Of a stretch of 64,000 nucleotides of DNA, positions 42,909 to 55,473 are shown one piece after another. Position numbers and translations under genes: made by a program. The notes below the pieces were generated by a model, which did no database searches, was not told where the DNA came from, and saw nothing but the letters and a program-made list of their open reading frames with translations. The stretch's first letter is position 1; every line of letters begins with the position of its first letter. The DNA comes from Skeletonema tropicum (Eukaryota > Bacillariophyta > Thalassiosirophyceae > Thalassiosirales > Thalassiosiraceae): NCBI GenBank assembly GCA_037178625.1, contig CM074140.1:2542001-2606000 (forward strand). The letters run 5' to 3'.

Positions 42909-45328
42909 ATGGCTGGAGGTAGCAGGCCCAGGCCTAGAAACCCCGATCGTGAGATCAATCATCTCCTATCAAGGGTATTTTATGATTCAGAGGGTGTAAA
43001 TGATGCTTTTAAACTATTAGACATCAGAACACGCTTCGATTTGATAGATGCGATCAAGGATGATGAGACCCTCAAGAAGATGAGGTGGAAAGACCCCGAT
43101 ACGGAAATGGAGGAACTGGTATCTGAAGCAGTTATGGACGAACTCAAACAAATCCCGAGTTTTTTCAACTGGCTACAGAACACGCACGGAACTCTCCCGA
43201 TGCATCCTGTAAACATCGTCATTGATAGGATTAGATTCGTATTTGACTCCTTCCTTAATATGACTCCAGAAGAGAGGCAAACACCTGAGCCAGATGGTGA
43301 GGTATTCTATGATCCAGTGATTGCCGCAGCGTCAGAGAAGAGGAATGGCCTGAGTAACACCACTTTTTCTACCACTGGAGGTAATGGATTGACTACCCCA
43401 GCAAAGTGTCGATCGGCCGCTGCTCAAGCATTATTTGCGTTCGAGAAGAAGATCAAGCCCAATGAAGAGTCCTGGACCAAGTTCAAGAATGCATCAGAAT
43501 GGACGAGATGGAAAGTCAAGCACATTGGTATTCTTACAATCAATGATATGATTGACATCACCGAAACACACTATCAAGTTCCCGTGGATGGAATAGACGA
43601 TCCGGATGAAGTCAAGCTCTACAAGAAGAAGAACACTCTCCTGTTCATGGCGTTACAAGAGTCTGTGGAGACGAACGAGGGGCTAACTATCGTCAAGAGA
43701 CACACCAAGGAGATGGATGGAGTAGCTGTATGGAGAGATCTTGCCAGTCACTATGATGACAACATTGCAGCAATAACGAGGACGAAGTATCTACTCGGAC
43801 TTATCTGCAGTAGCAAGATTCCAGCAAACCACAAAGGACTTGCCGCCGCTATCGATTCGTTCAGGAGATGGGTCATTGAGCACAATTACTTCTGCAAGAC
43901 CAGTCAGAATATTTCCGAAGACCAGGAACTTATCTATTTCGAGAGATATATTGATAGTATCAAGGAACTACGTGATACTAAGAAGTTAATGGATGTTCAA
44001 GAGGATACTGCTGTTGGAAGTCAAGTGATTGTTCGTTCTGCTTCTGCCAAGATCGATTTTTATTATCGACAAGCACAACAATTGGACGCCGAATTCAAGA
44101 CATCAGTGTTAAACTCGAGGAGGAAGATTAATGCGAGCATGATCAATGGAGGATTCGTCGAGGATGAAGGACTACTATGGGATATGGATGTCTATAGCGC
44201 CGATATCAATGCAAACTCCGTTACCGTTGAGTCAGATGCATTTGATGCCGTTGATGCAATAGATGAGGCGTATCGTTACATCAATGTTGGAGAAGTTCGT
44301 AGACACGGACAGATGCCTAAGAAGAACTGGGAGAAACTACCACGTGAAGTCAAGCAACTCTGGTTGAAGATTCCAATTGATACTCGTGAAGACATTCTCA
44401 CAAGTCTTCTTCCGGGACCACCACCCACTACTAATGAAGAACATCGTCTTCCAGGAACTGGACTGTCAAGTCGAAACGCCCGTGTCACTAATACTGCCGA
44501 ATCTAATATTGTTCCCGAAGATACCAATACTAGTGAACGTTCGGTCAATATGGGATACATTCAAGCGATGCGTGCACGTTCGACAGCCGCACAGCAAGGT
44601 CAAGGCAATGCTTCTCAAATTCCAAGGGATCCGTTCGTACCGGCTAGACTTATGTCTCGTCAAAACAGATCAACAAACCAACTAGTACCTATCAGGAGAG
44701 ATGACCAGCAGAGAAGTATATCTGTAGCAACTGCACTTCAACAAGCCGAATTCCCAGACGTCTTTTCTAATTCATCTGAAGAGAATCGCAGTGTGAACAT
44801 GGTCTTCACTGTTAGAGTTAGTGACATCAGTCGGATTGAGAACGTAGGAGATCTAGAAGATTCAAGAAACTCATTTGCACTAGTCGATGGAGGAGCAAAT
44901 GCCGGATTGGGAAATCCCAAATATCTTCGACGACTTTGGTATGCTGACCCTCCTAGGCGGATTAATGTTACTGGTTGTGGAGGAAACAAGATCCTTCAAC
45001 TCAAGATTGCATCATTCGCTGCAAAGGTTGCAACGAGTGAAGGAACTCACGTCATTCTAGTCTTTCACGAATATGGTGAAATTTATGACGGACCTACTAT
45101 TCATTCCAAGATCCAGTTGACATGTGCAGGATGTGAAGTTGGAGATTTGCCTTTAGAGATTGGTGGAACCCAGAAGATCGTCACTTCTACGAGAGACGGA
45201 AATTACACCATTCCTATCACCTTCAAGGATGGATTACCTTTTATTGAGATGACGTATCCTACGGAGAATGATTTGAATGATCTACCGTGGATTGAAATGA
45301 CTCAGTCGACACCTTGGAATCCTAGTTT
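42909..45328 (+). pseudogene. Element 2 gag-protease, main part
   Basis: ATG 42909 (MAGGSRPRPRNPDREINH). It reads open to the element 3 insertion, then resumes at 52694-52883; joined length is 869 codons plus stop. Order: N-terminal helices, RWKVKHIGILTIND region near residue 197, a RTKYLLGLICSSKIP segment near 290, IDFYYRQAQQLDAEF near 383, LPGTGLSSRNAR near 515, and retropepsin-like ALVDGGANAGLGNP near 657. No zinc knuckle or pol domain was seen. With element 3 present the frame ends after eight LTR-encoded codons. The three gag genes in this window are clearly paralogous but divergent. Confidence 0.8.
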
Positions 45329-45734
45329 TATCACAAGATGGAAAAGTGAGATGTAGTCATCTGCAATAATAAACAAGCACGGTTATTCCACAGATACGGT
45401 TACTCACTCAACTATCAAATGTGGGCGTCTATCTTCAGTAGATAGATATGTTTACAACCCAACTCGACTAACGAAGTGTACAATACATATATAAGCCAAA
45501 GGCCGATAAGTAACGTAGAAAGAATTAAATTAAAGAAGAAAAAGAGTGAGTGCTACTACTAAACGATCGGCGCCATGGTGGTGGTGTCGAGCAGCTGTCA
45601 AAAAGATTTCTTCAAAAAGATTCGAGATGATGACACGTCATCATTCTTCGATACATGTCCTCAATAGAAGACAGTGTCTCAAAATATCCAATTTCATCCC
45701 CAAATAAAGGAGCCGAACACATTCCGATTTGACA
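45329..45734 (-). repeat. 3' LTR of element 3
   Basis: Direct repeat of 52283-52688. Its first bases extend the element 2 gag frame by eight codons to a stop at 45354-45356. Confidence 0.9.
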
Positions 45735-45817
45735 TTCCCCAATTGGTCGGTTCATTCCAAAATTACACAATTTGTTCCCCATATTTTCTCATAGTTGTTC
45801 CCCAAATTTCTCCACGA

Positions 45818-46175
45818 TTACGAATATTCATCATTATCAGCATGGAGAAGGTTACGTTCACTCGTAGGTACAATTGGAACCAATTTCTTTGAAGACTTGT
45901 TCTGGGTGGACATAAGACGTTTAGGGTCGAAAGGATCTCGGTCGCGAGAATTAGCCCTCATGGCATTGATAATGGTCGATTCGGTAACGTTGACACGACG
46001 TTCTCCTTCTGCTTGATTTGTCGCACGAGCTTTACGACTGGCAAGTCCAGTACCAGGAAGATGAACATCTTCTGAAACAGATGGAGGTGGCGGACCTCGA
46101 AAGGTAATAATCATCTCACGAGTCTTCGCAGGAATTGACATCCAGAGCTTCCGATGTTCGGGATCCATGGCTTGG
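45818..46175 (-). pseudogene. Element 3 gag, C-terminal part
   Basis: Continues the gag of element 3 after Helitron B2: QAMDPEHRKLWMSIPAKTRE, LPGTGLASRKARATNQ, RDPFDPKRLMS. Joined to 50533-51995 it gives 606 codons plus stop. It lacks the retropepsin-like region of elements 1 and 2, ending soon after the RLMS motif. Confidence 0.75.
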
Positions 46176-46599
46176 TCGGCCCTCGGGGCCCCGGGTCGAA
46201 ACAAGCGCAGTGAAGTGTCGATAACGGGGCCGGGAGGTGCCCAACCCCTTATGGTCACAAATTCTCCATTTTTTTCCAAACTTTTTTCTACAGGGATCTT
46301 GGTAGGAATCAGTATAGTAGCTGTTTAGTGAGAAAGTTTACCTGGTGGACACGTAGAGGCTCTGTAGACCATACCGCTGTAGGATTTGTACTTGTTCCTA
46401 CGTAGAAAGCAAGAAGTACCTGGCTTAAAGACGCTTTTTACAGAAATTGATTGGCTATATCTGTCGAGGATACCGTCAATTGCAGAAAGAAATACAGGTA
46501 CATTGTCATTATAGGTGACATGTTTCTTCATCACGAGAAATATTCTCCCTTTGTTGTATCCTTTATTGATTGTCGTTAATTTGTCATGTTGCCGCGATT

Positions 46600-46634
46600 G
46601 ATAATAAATTTGTCTTGAAGACAAATTTATTTTC
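46600..46634. promoter_or_regulatory. Palindrome after the B2 helicase stop
   Basis: The 35-bp inverted repeat equivalent to 41648-41682 in B1, with the same single mismatch. This confirms that the B2 tail corresponds to B1 copy 2. Confidence 0.75.
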
Positions 46635-46668
46635 CATGCAAGTTGTGAATATCGCATTGTATCGTCCA

Positions 46669-47262
46669 CTAGGCAAAATAATCGCGTGGCAATTGGTATT
46701 CTTTCTTCGTTTCTTTCCATTTTTTGTTTGGGCTGGTTATGATTTCGGTGATGCGGTTCGTCAGGTCCTCTCTATTCTTTATTAAAGTACCACTCACTGC
46801 CTTTTGATAAGTTGTTTTCGTCATTTCATCAAGCTTTCTTTTGTTGTATCTTGTCTTGGTTTCTTCTGCCTTGCCGTCAAGGTACTTGACCCATTTGTCC
46901 CGCTTCTTGAAGAGTTTGCAGAGTTGGCCATCTTGGTTCGTCTTGCAATTGTGTAACCGTTCTACAGACACGCTCGGCCCTGTCCAATAAATGGCACTAT
47001 CCGTCGGGTGCATAACATTTTTGGAACCAAGTGTTTTGCCCCTGCTGGTAGCAACGTATCCTGTCCCAAGGCACTGGCTTCTCTCCCAGAGCTCATCTGA
47101 CGGATCTATCACCATGCGATTCCATCGATCGTCCTTGCCGAACCCGGCCTCCATGCCCTGGCAGCGGTGTATTGTGATTGCGAATGCAATTTGCAGGGGC
47201 ATGAACGTGGCAGTACAGCATCCCTTGTTGCAGATGTGAGTGTAGGGTGGTATTGGCACGTG
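46669..47262 (-). pseudogene. Helicase C-terminal exon in B2
   Basis: Starts HVPIPPYTHICNKGCC after the 108-bp intron (47263-47370) and ends DYFA. It shares ITSPNKKWKETKKEYQ with B1 copy 2. The upstream exon is the accessory gene, so no complete helicase is made. Confidence 0.75.
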
Positions 47263-47366
47263 CTGAGTGGAGTGGTGGAGTGGAGTGATTGCAAATTTGT
47301 GTAAAGAGGGATGATTGATCAGTGCCATGCTATATTTCGAATTCAAGAATACATTTCTACATTCAC

Positions 47367-49035
47367 TCACCGTTGGATTCCCTTTTCCGACAGCTCTCCC
47401 AACATAGATCCAATAGTTCCAGACGCTTTTGTGTTCTGTGGAATTTCTCCAACTCCAACTGGCCGAGCTGCATTGCCATTATTGCTACGAAATACACCAG
47501 CATCGTCTGCTTCCAAGGGGGCGTTATCAACATTACCAACACCCATATTGGTGCCATCATTATCACGTTCTCCTGACAGTCTAGCAACCGAAGTAGCATT
47601 ACGACACGGATAATCCTTCACGGTAGAACCAGAAGACTCATGAAACAGGCGGTCGAGACAGCTGCGCGGAAGTCTACTGGTAGACGGAGAATCATATAAA
47701 TGATCGCGAATGGTTTGGCGGCCCACAAGACTGCGATCTTCTGAGCAGCGGCGATATGCGCGAACAGTAGCAGGTTGTTCCCCAGCATGATACAGCAACG
47801 CCGGAAGATTAGTTGGGTCAACTGCTGACTCCTCATCAGAAGGAGTAGACGCTGGTATGTCCGTTTCAGACGGATGATGAGTATTCACTGGAGTTGCGGC
47901 ACTACCATTGCTCTCTTTAGGGCACTGCTGTTCGATGTCATAATTTTTTGATGATTGCTTTAACTTTAACAAAGAACTCGCCTGCTCGACAACGTCATAA
48001 TCATTATTATTATCGCATGATCTCCATGATTTGCATGATGCATCAAATGCTTCTGCCTGCTCAAAGTTAGTGCATCTAACATGAGCGGGAGAGATGCAAT
48101 CGCCTTGCTTTGTCTGCAGAAGAGGTATATCATGCTCGTTCTTGTTGTTGTCGACAACATCTTTTTTGTTGCCCGCTGTCACACCGCCATTGCTGAAGTA
48201 AATGAAAATAGGGATAAGTAAGGATAAGTGATTAGTTTTTGACATGACGACATTCATATGGGAGAAACAATACCAGTTCAAGTTTAAAATAAATTTGCAT
48301 ACATCACAATTTTATTTTTGGCATGAACTCTATGGAAGGTTAATACCACACAGCAAAAAGCGACTTAAATGTAGATGAATGAGCGATCCTTTCTATGTTC
48401 GTACGATCACTCTACGTAATGTTTTACGCAGTGTTAAGCGTTTCGCTTATACATGAAATTCTGAATCACATAAGACGCTTCTTCCAATTTCAGCTCATCT
48501 TAACAATACACTTTCGGACTTACCCATTAGACAATACGCTGGAACACTCTGGAGCAGCCAACGACTGCAAATTATGACTGTTATTTACACAACGGCCATA
48601 ATTCATTATTCCAGCTTTGCTTTCTGCATCCGATTTGTAGAACTGAGCCGAGCTTGAACCGTTACAGGTAACGTTGCGATTGGAAATGACATTGTAAGCG
48701 ATAGATAATTGTTCCTGTCTGGTGCGATATAGATCCATTACGCATCCTAGCTCAGACAATACATGTTTTAGTTCACGCATATTGCAAGAGGAAAGAACAA
48801 GCCTCAGAAGAGTATGTGGATCAGTAGAGTGTTCGAAGCATGGATTGCGCGATGATTGTAATTCTACTATTTCGCGGAAGATATGATCGCCTACACGCAC
48901 TTTCGGCCATTGGACTTTGTAAATTATTTGACGAATAGACAGAAATGAGCATCTAACACCCTTCCGAGCGCTCTTGCTGTTCACGTCGGAAGAGGATGGT
49001 TGCTGTTGCTGCGCTTTCTCTCTTGAAGTGTGCAT
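47367..49035 (-). CDS. Helitron accessory protein, B type (B2 copy)
   Basis: Exons 49035-48524 and 48192-47367, same structure as 38065-39733. The noted amino-acid differences from B1 include Asp-to-Val after ARKG, Ile-to-Phe in GDHI, and Ile-to-Val near the exon end. Open frame retained in both copies. Confidence 0.55.
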
Positions 49036-50532
49036 ATTTTATACGGTCAATTTTGTTCGTGGTTTGGTTATGCCGGTCCGTAATGGTCACATATTTAAGA
49101 TATTGATTTGCGTGCGAGGAATGTCATACGCAAGCCACTCATTATTATTTATGCACTCTTCTAATTGCATGTGGTGTTCCGTAGCATGATAGTCGATGAG
49201 TGGCTGCGCGGAAAAGTCACCGATGGCGACATGTTCTTCCTGCCAGCAGAGAAGCTGACACGTTGAAGTTAGGAGAGGAACAAGTGACGTCATATATTTG
49301 AGAATATGTAAAACGCGATCGGTATAAAGTACTGTCAAACGCGATCGGTAAATTATTTCGTCAAAAAGCCAACTCGGTTTTTGCATGATCGATGATCGTG
49401 CAGAAAAAGAGAAAAAGATGCCACCACAATGGCCTACAATGGCACCCCTAGTATGGCCGCCTATCTCAGTCCATGAGTATATTTCATAAGGTATCGATGG
49501 CCCATCCCTTAAACGACATTATGGCGATTTTTTCGCAGCAGTGTGGCGTTTCGGCTGCTGTAGGGGTGGAGATAATATCATTGCAATCCACTTCATTGAG
49601 ATTTGAAATGAAAACAACCACCTTCCCTGCACCCATCGAAGATGATAAACATCTATAGGCACTACCCCTCCGCTACCCATCGCCGATGATAATATGAAGT
49701 GAGATTCTGGTTGCTCGGAATGACCATTAAAGCCCCCCCACACCTCCAAAATACCAAGGACACAAGATGTGCACAAAATTGCATAAATAATTTGACACTC
49801 TAACACAACAATAAGCCTGTAGACGGCGGATCGAGCGGCTCTAAAGACCGCAACTCATCAACATTATTATATATAAGAAGTGTCGGCTATTTATTGTCCA
49901 TAATATTGCAATAGGCTGGATAAAAATAGCAACATCATAGACAGAAATGACATTTATGTAGCATGTATTAGTCATTTATTTATGCGGTGTAGACAGTTGT
50001 AATAATAAAACCCTGCGGCTGAATAGTTGCAAAGGGTGTTGTCTGCGATATAGTTCACTGGATATTACTATTGGTAGGGTTTGTGCAACGTGGTGGCTAT
50101 GAGAGTAGCGGCTATGATGTTACATACTGACTGTCGAACGAAAAAACATGCATGCATGCAGTTGTGCTCGGAAAGCGCGCTGCACTTTTTTGTTAGCTGC
50201 TATCAAAATCTTATGCATCTACGATGCAATTTTGCTTGGAACGGCTCTAAGTAAGTAAGTGAGTATGTACACTATAAAACGTTTCTGTTATAAGAATGTT
50301 ATTAAACAAGCATTGCAGAGCAACTTTATAGACGGATACATTGCAAAAAAAAATCCAACACGAAATCCACAGAATAATTTTGTCATCATGACACATTTAT
50401 GTTACAACAACAAGCATTGCAGAGCAAATTTATACGGGTACATTGCACAAAAAAAAACAGGCCCCGAGGGCCCGCGCCGCACTACACACCATACACAACA
50501 TGCAGTCACAAATCGCCGCGCGCACCATTTCA

Positions 50533-51995
50533 TAGAGTGACTTAGGAAGGTACCCAAATCTTCTTGCTTCAGAATCATCTCCCTCAGAACTTCCATAATA
50601 AATCTCTGCTTCTTGAAGTGCAGCATTGATGTCGTAGAATGGAACATGATGCGGACGCACGTCATTCTGCAAGTATCCTCCGTCGGACAATAAACCAACA
50701 TTTGCACTGAAGGAATAAGGATCGATACGGTCCCACAATTCACCATCAGACCACTTCCCCATATTAATGGAACGATCACGCCTAACCCTCTCAATCATCT
50801 TGTCCTTCGCTTCTGCATCGAGTTTCTGAGCTTCGCGATAGTAGAAATCGATCTTCTCCTCCGGAGTCATGATGGTTCTATTCCCCGTCAATCCATTTTC
50901 AAGGAGATCAATGAGCTGTCTCACATACCTGAGTTCCTCGATGTTGATGATGTAGGTGGTGAAGTGAGTGTATTGAGCGAGGCCATCCATCTCCGAACCT
51001 GCAGCACAATAATGATTATATTCCAGGACCCAACCCTTGTATACAATGACGCCTTTGGCGAGACCATCATGATTACAAGCCATCCTTGACGTGCAGATGA
51101 GACGTCGAAAATGTTCAGCGCGAACATCAGCAGAGACATCATCTTCGTAATGTTCCTCGAGTTTCTTCCAGCACTTGAAACCATCTGAGGTAGAACTATG
51201 CTCCTTCACAATTATCCTCCCAGCAGCAGTGTTGATCCATTTCAGTAGAGATTCATACAGCAGAGCACTACGCTTCTCATAGAGAGTGACCTCATCTGGA
51301 TCATTACCATTCGCGATACTTGGAGGGGTGTAATTAGGCTTGATCATTGCATCCATGTTATGAATCTTGAGCCGAGTCAACACGGTGATATGAAAAAGAT
51401 TCCAACCATAGTCAGCATCAAGAGGGTCAATCTTCGCATCGCTGAGTGACTGTTTCTTTTCGAACGCTTGGAGTTCTAGAGAAGCCTTGGATTTGGTTGA
51501 CGATGTGGAACCAGAGGCGCTAGAAAGGGATCCTCCAACTGGAGTCGACGTGGCTTGTTGAGCATAATTCCCAAGTTGATTAAATTTCTCGGACTCTCTT
51601 GCTTGTGCCACATCATAATCAACAGTCCCATCCGAGTTGCCACACCGTTCAGTTGGATTAAGGCGAAGAAACCTGATGAACTTATCGCGGTTGGTCATGC
51701 TGATGATGTCGATAGGATGATTCATCAATGTCCCATGGTTGTTTTGGAGATAGTTCACAAAGCTTGGAAAGAACTTAAGTTGATCCTTCATATGATCTGG
51801 TAGGTCTTCATCAGTAGAACCGTTCCGCCACTTGAGGCTGTTGACCTTGTTGTGATCCTTCATCAAATCAACAAGCTCACGATAAGTGGTGGTACCGAGG
51901 CCGGATAGACATGCTTTGATGGGAACCTTGTCGCCGAAAACTATCGACACAACGTGCTTGAACAAGGGATCCGGATTATTCCGGGTCGCAGTCAT
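50533..51995 (-). pseudogene. Element 3 gag, N-terminal part
   Basis: From ATG 51995 (MTATRNNPDPLFKHVVSIVF). It aligns with element 1 and 2 gag: YRELVDLMKDHNKVNSLKWR, NNHGTLMNHPID, the IVKEHSSTSDGFKCWKKLEE segment, and IDFYYREAQKLDAEA. The frame is uninterrupted up to Helitron B2. The last shown residues FGYLPKSLY match the conserved FGYLP/GQMPK position. Together with 45818-46175 it forms a complete but protease-less gag. Confidence 0.78.
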
Positions 51996-52282
51996 TTTTG
52001 AGTGACTATTTCACGGTGTTCGAATCGATCTCACAGACGGATTGCAATTAAATCCTTCCACCCACTATGTGGTGAACTAGTACTTGATGTCTCTAAAGCT
52101 ATGTCGCTAGCTCCAGTCTATCACTGTCGGAACCCCCAACAATGAATACCCTTCTATTGTTATCGAATGAATATCTCAGTAGGTAAGGACCTATGCTCAA
52201 TCAATTATCACTCCACAACTCCGGCGGAAATGAAATAGCTTCGGATGACTAAGCAGGGTTTCTCTCACGAGAGGTGTTAATC
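51996..52282 (-). other. Leader of element 3
   Basis: Between the 5' LTR and gag. It starts (minus) GATTAACACCTCTCG directly after the LTR, the motif shared with elements 1 and 2. Confidence 0.6.
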
Positions 52283-52688
52283 TATCACAAGATGGAAAAG
52301 TGAGATGTAGTCATCTGCAATAATAAACAAGCACGGTTATTCCACAGATACGGTTACTCACTCAACTATCAAATGTGGGCGTCTATCTTCAGTAGATAGA
52401 TATGTTTACAACCCAACTCGACTAACGAAGTGTACAATACATATATAAGCCAAAGGCCGATAAGTAACGTAGAAAGAATTAAATTAAAGAAGAAAAAGAG
52501 TGAGTGCTACTACTAAACGATCGGCGCCATGGTGGTGGTGTCGAGCAGCTGTCAAAAAGATTTCTTCAAAAAGATTCGAGATGATGACACGTCATCATTC
52601 TTCGATACATGTCCTCAATAGAAGACAGTGTCTCAAAATATCCAATTTCATCCCCAAATAAAGGAGCCGAACACATTCCGATTTGACA
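52283..52688 (-). repeat. 5' LTR of element 3
   Basis: 406 bp, no difference from 45329-45734 noticed by eye. Confidence 0.9.
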
Positions 52689-52693
52689 AGTTT

Positions 52694-52883
52694 GTTTGAT
52701 GGAGAATGTCCTTCCATTACTCACAAGATGGGACCCAATTTCGTGATGAAGAGTCGCAACGAGACTGTTTTACTTGAAATCAAGAGACGCCAAGAAATGG
52801 TTTTCTCGGATACTCTTTACGGGGACATTAATGATTGGAGACGCTACAGGAACTGGGAAGAAGAATGGGGAGATATTGATTAG
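52694..52883 (+). pseudogene. Element 2 gag, C-terminal end
   Basis: After the AGTTT duplication the frame continues LFDGECPSITHKMGPNF to TAG at 52881. The last part overlaps the start of a 34-bp tandem repeat. Confidence 0.7.
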
Positions 52884-52945
52884 GAACTGGGAAGAAGAAT
52901 GGGGAGATATTGATTAGGAACTGGGAAGAGAATTGGGGAGAGATA
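52848..52945 (+). repeat. 34-bp tandem repeat
   Basis: Two perfect copies (52848-52881 and 52882-52915) starting AGGAACTGGGAAGAAGAA, then a degenerate third. The first copy encodes the gag C-terminus and stop. Confidence 0.85.
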
Positions 52946-53060
52946 GAAGAATCGGAAAGGAAATTGGGGAGAGATATATTAGGGATATTAAACGGAAAAG
53001 ATAGATGGGGAGAAAGAATTATTGGCTGAAGAAATGATGGATATCATGCAGGTTGGGGAG

Positions 53061-53556
53061 TGACAACTTAGGATTTGGAACGCTGCCTTTTTATCATCAT
53101 TATCGGGAATATGGGATTTAGGAATTATGGGAATGGGGATTTACGTTATTTCACGTCGTCATCGACGAGAAACCAGCTGCTCGGAAGTAGCCATCTGCTT
53201 GTTTTGGCGGGATAAGATTTTATTTCACCACAGGTTGAAGCACTACCATGACATGTCGACCTCTCACTTAGTAGATAGAAATAAAGAATAAACAACGTGT
53301 AGTAGACGAAGCCGACAATGGCGGAGACTTCTCCCAATAATACTTCGATAGTCGGGTAGGATAGATGAGCAGATAGCTCCAACATCCAGCTTAATTTGGT
53401 ATTTGAACTCAACGTTCCAGAATCTTCATACGTCCTTCATCCTTCACTTCCGCCGAGTCACCCATCGTTCAGATCAGTGATCCTCGTACAGCAAGTCAAC
53501 GTCGATGTACGCATATAGATTTCTCAGGCTTTGAGCAGATAATACTCAACTTGAGA
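53061..53556 (+). repeat. 3' LTR of element 2
   Basis: Second 496-bp LTR, preceded by GGTTGGGGAG. Confidence 0.9.
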
Positions 53557-55473
53557 CTCAGACGAATGTCTAGCCTTCAGGGAACAATACTCACAACTCC
53601 AAACACTTCCGTAAAGTTGATTATTGTGTCGAACTCCGATAAGCTCTAGTAGATCAGACGCGAGACTGTTAATCTTTTGCCTTATGATCGTTTCTATTGC
53701 ATACGGATACGACAAACGTGAAGTGGGATGCAGATCTAGGAAGACTTCGATGTTGATGAGGTCTTCGGTCGAATTCGAGCATGACAACCGCCGCGGATTT
53801 ACGTATGATCGGGAGATAGAAGGAACTAAGGTGTACACGGATCACTCAAGATCACTGTTGAGCGTACTACTCGACTAACGAAGTATTTTTCATTTGTAGA
53901 CAGTGTGGCATCAGCCAACGGTTCCAACAAAGGGTTCTAAGTATTCAACTTAACTAATTTTTCATTCTCGACTTGTGTCATGGTCGCGTTGTCGAGTGAT
54001 GATGGATTTTGCTTCCTCAATCTTTGGCGGTGATGGATTTCTCGTATAAACAGGGGCGCGCAGAATGGTGCAATAGTGGTGGCGTGCAGCGGTGTATGTG
54101 GCGGGTTCAGCGCGGGCCCTCGGGGCCTGTAAAGTATTGTGTCGTCATCTTGCTGTTGGCCATTTGCTGTGTGGCTTGTCAGTAGTCTTTATACAACGGA
54201 ATTCGGCTATAAAGTTGCTCTGCAATGACGTTGGCCTTAATTGGTATAATTGTGCTGTGCACAATTTTACCAATTAGTCTCTTTACAATAGAATACGGCT
54301 ATAAAGTTGCTCTGCAATGACGTTGTCAATCTTTATCAATGTGAAAAGAAATGTCTTGAATGCAATAAGCCACGAAGTCCTTATTACAAGCTAGGAGTTT
54401 TTCCAGATGATGGTAGTAAGCAATATAACCGAACTCTTTATGATTCATTAATTACGAGTTTCGGTGGAGCTTAGCCACCTTCATCAGCGGTTCTAATTGC
54501 ATGGAGACAGGCCACAAAAAATTTGAATCAAAAGGTCTCAAGAATGAGAAAAGGCGTGGTAGCTGTCATTGTTCTAACGGTCGTAAGTTTTGTTGGCGTT
54601 TCGTGGGCGTGGGCCAGCGTACAAGGCATATCTTTTCCATCGGGGAGATCCAAAGTAGCGTAGCTACGTGCTTTGCTCTGAATTACTTCCGGAACTTCAA
54701 CTTGAAGTGTTGGGATTTTCCCCCCTCCCATCCCCGCTGAAATGCCCATTTTGATTGTCATTTAGATGCTATATCTTATGATTTAGATCTAAAAATCGCT
54801 TGATTTGTGCTAAAAAGGACTTTTCCAGGCTAATTAAGTCAGATTGTCGATGAGCTTCTTCGTTCTTTCCGGTGTGCATCCCCGTCACCCTCTATTTTCT
54901 TAATTTTTTCTCTGAGTGACGTGGTAAACTTCGTTACTTAAGGAATTAGTACACTTGATTCCAATCGTCTTACGTCACAAAGTACCAGAAGTCAGGTGTT
55001 GGCAAAATCCAATGAACAAAAAAGTATTTAAGTTCATGCAGCAAGTACTCAGGTCGACATTGGCTCAATTACATTATCTGCCGAGTCGTCTATTGATGCA
55101 AGTCTAAATAGACGCCGACGTTGGTTGCCGACGTGTTTGCATTTGAATAACTGCCGATCTTTGGCCACGTACTGATCAATACGTCAGTTCTTAACTCCAC
55201 GTCGACGTCTTGTGTTGAGCTGAATCTTTTTGTCGACGTGTTGTCGATGTGTTGAACCACAAGATCTTGTGTTGCCGACGTAGCTTACGAAGGAACTCGT
55301 TTACTTCATGACGTGGTTGGTTATTGATTGCATTGTTCTCTGCTGATTATTGCGCTGGTGCGTTGGCGGCGGTTATGTAGGCAGTTTGTACGTTGTCGAG
55401 CCGTTCAACAGCTCTCATAAATTATGCATTGCATCATTTACATCATCACATTTCTACATTGTCCGAATAAATA

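Larger units (their letters stand above)
46176..50532 (-). mobile_element. Helitron B2 (4,357 bp)
   Basis: Inverted relative to B1 and nearly identical. Left TCGGCCC at 46176; right end is the complement of TGAAATGG at 50532. Excision restores the element 3 gag frame (PKSLY/QAMDPE). It contains the accessory gene and only one helicase tail. Confidence 0.9.
45329..52688 (-). mobile_element. Gag-only LTR element 3 with nested Helitron B2
   Basis: LTRs of 406 bp at 45329-45734 and 52283-52688 appear identical. On the minus strand they start TGTCAAATC and end TTGTGATA. AGTTT duplications lie at 45324-45328 and 52689-52693. The tract AATTGGGGAA precedes the 3' LTR. The gene content is gag only. 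Confidence 0.88.
42221..53556 (+). mobile_element. Gag-only LTR element 2 with nested element 3
   Basis: LTRs of 496 bp at 42221-42716 and 53061-53556 start TGACAACTT and end CTTGAGA; three base differences were noted. CTCAG duplications flank at 42216-42220 and 53557-53561. The polypurine tract GGTTGGGGAG precedes the 3' LTR. Internal DNA encodes only gag-protease. Element 3 is inserted in the gag 3' part. Confidence 0.88.

Noticed and set aside
47322..47613. Plus-strand frames opposite the B2 accessory gene
   Set aside because: Mirror images of the same frames in B1; antisense shadows.
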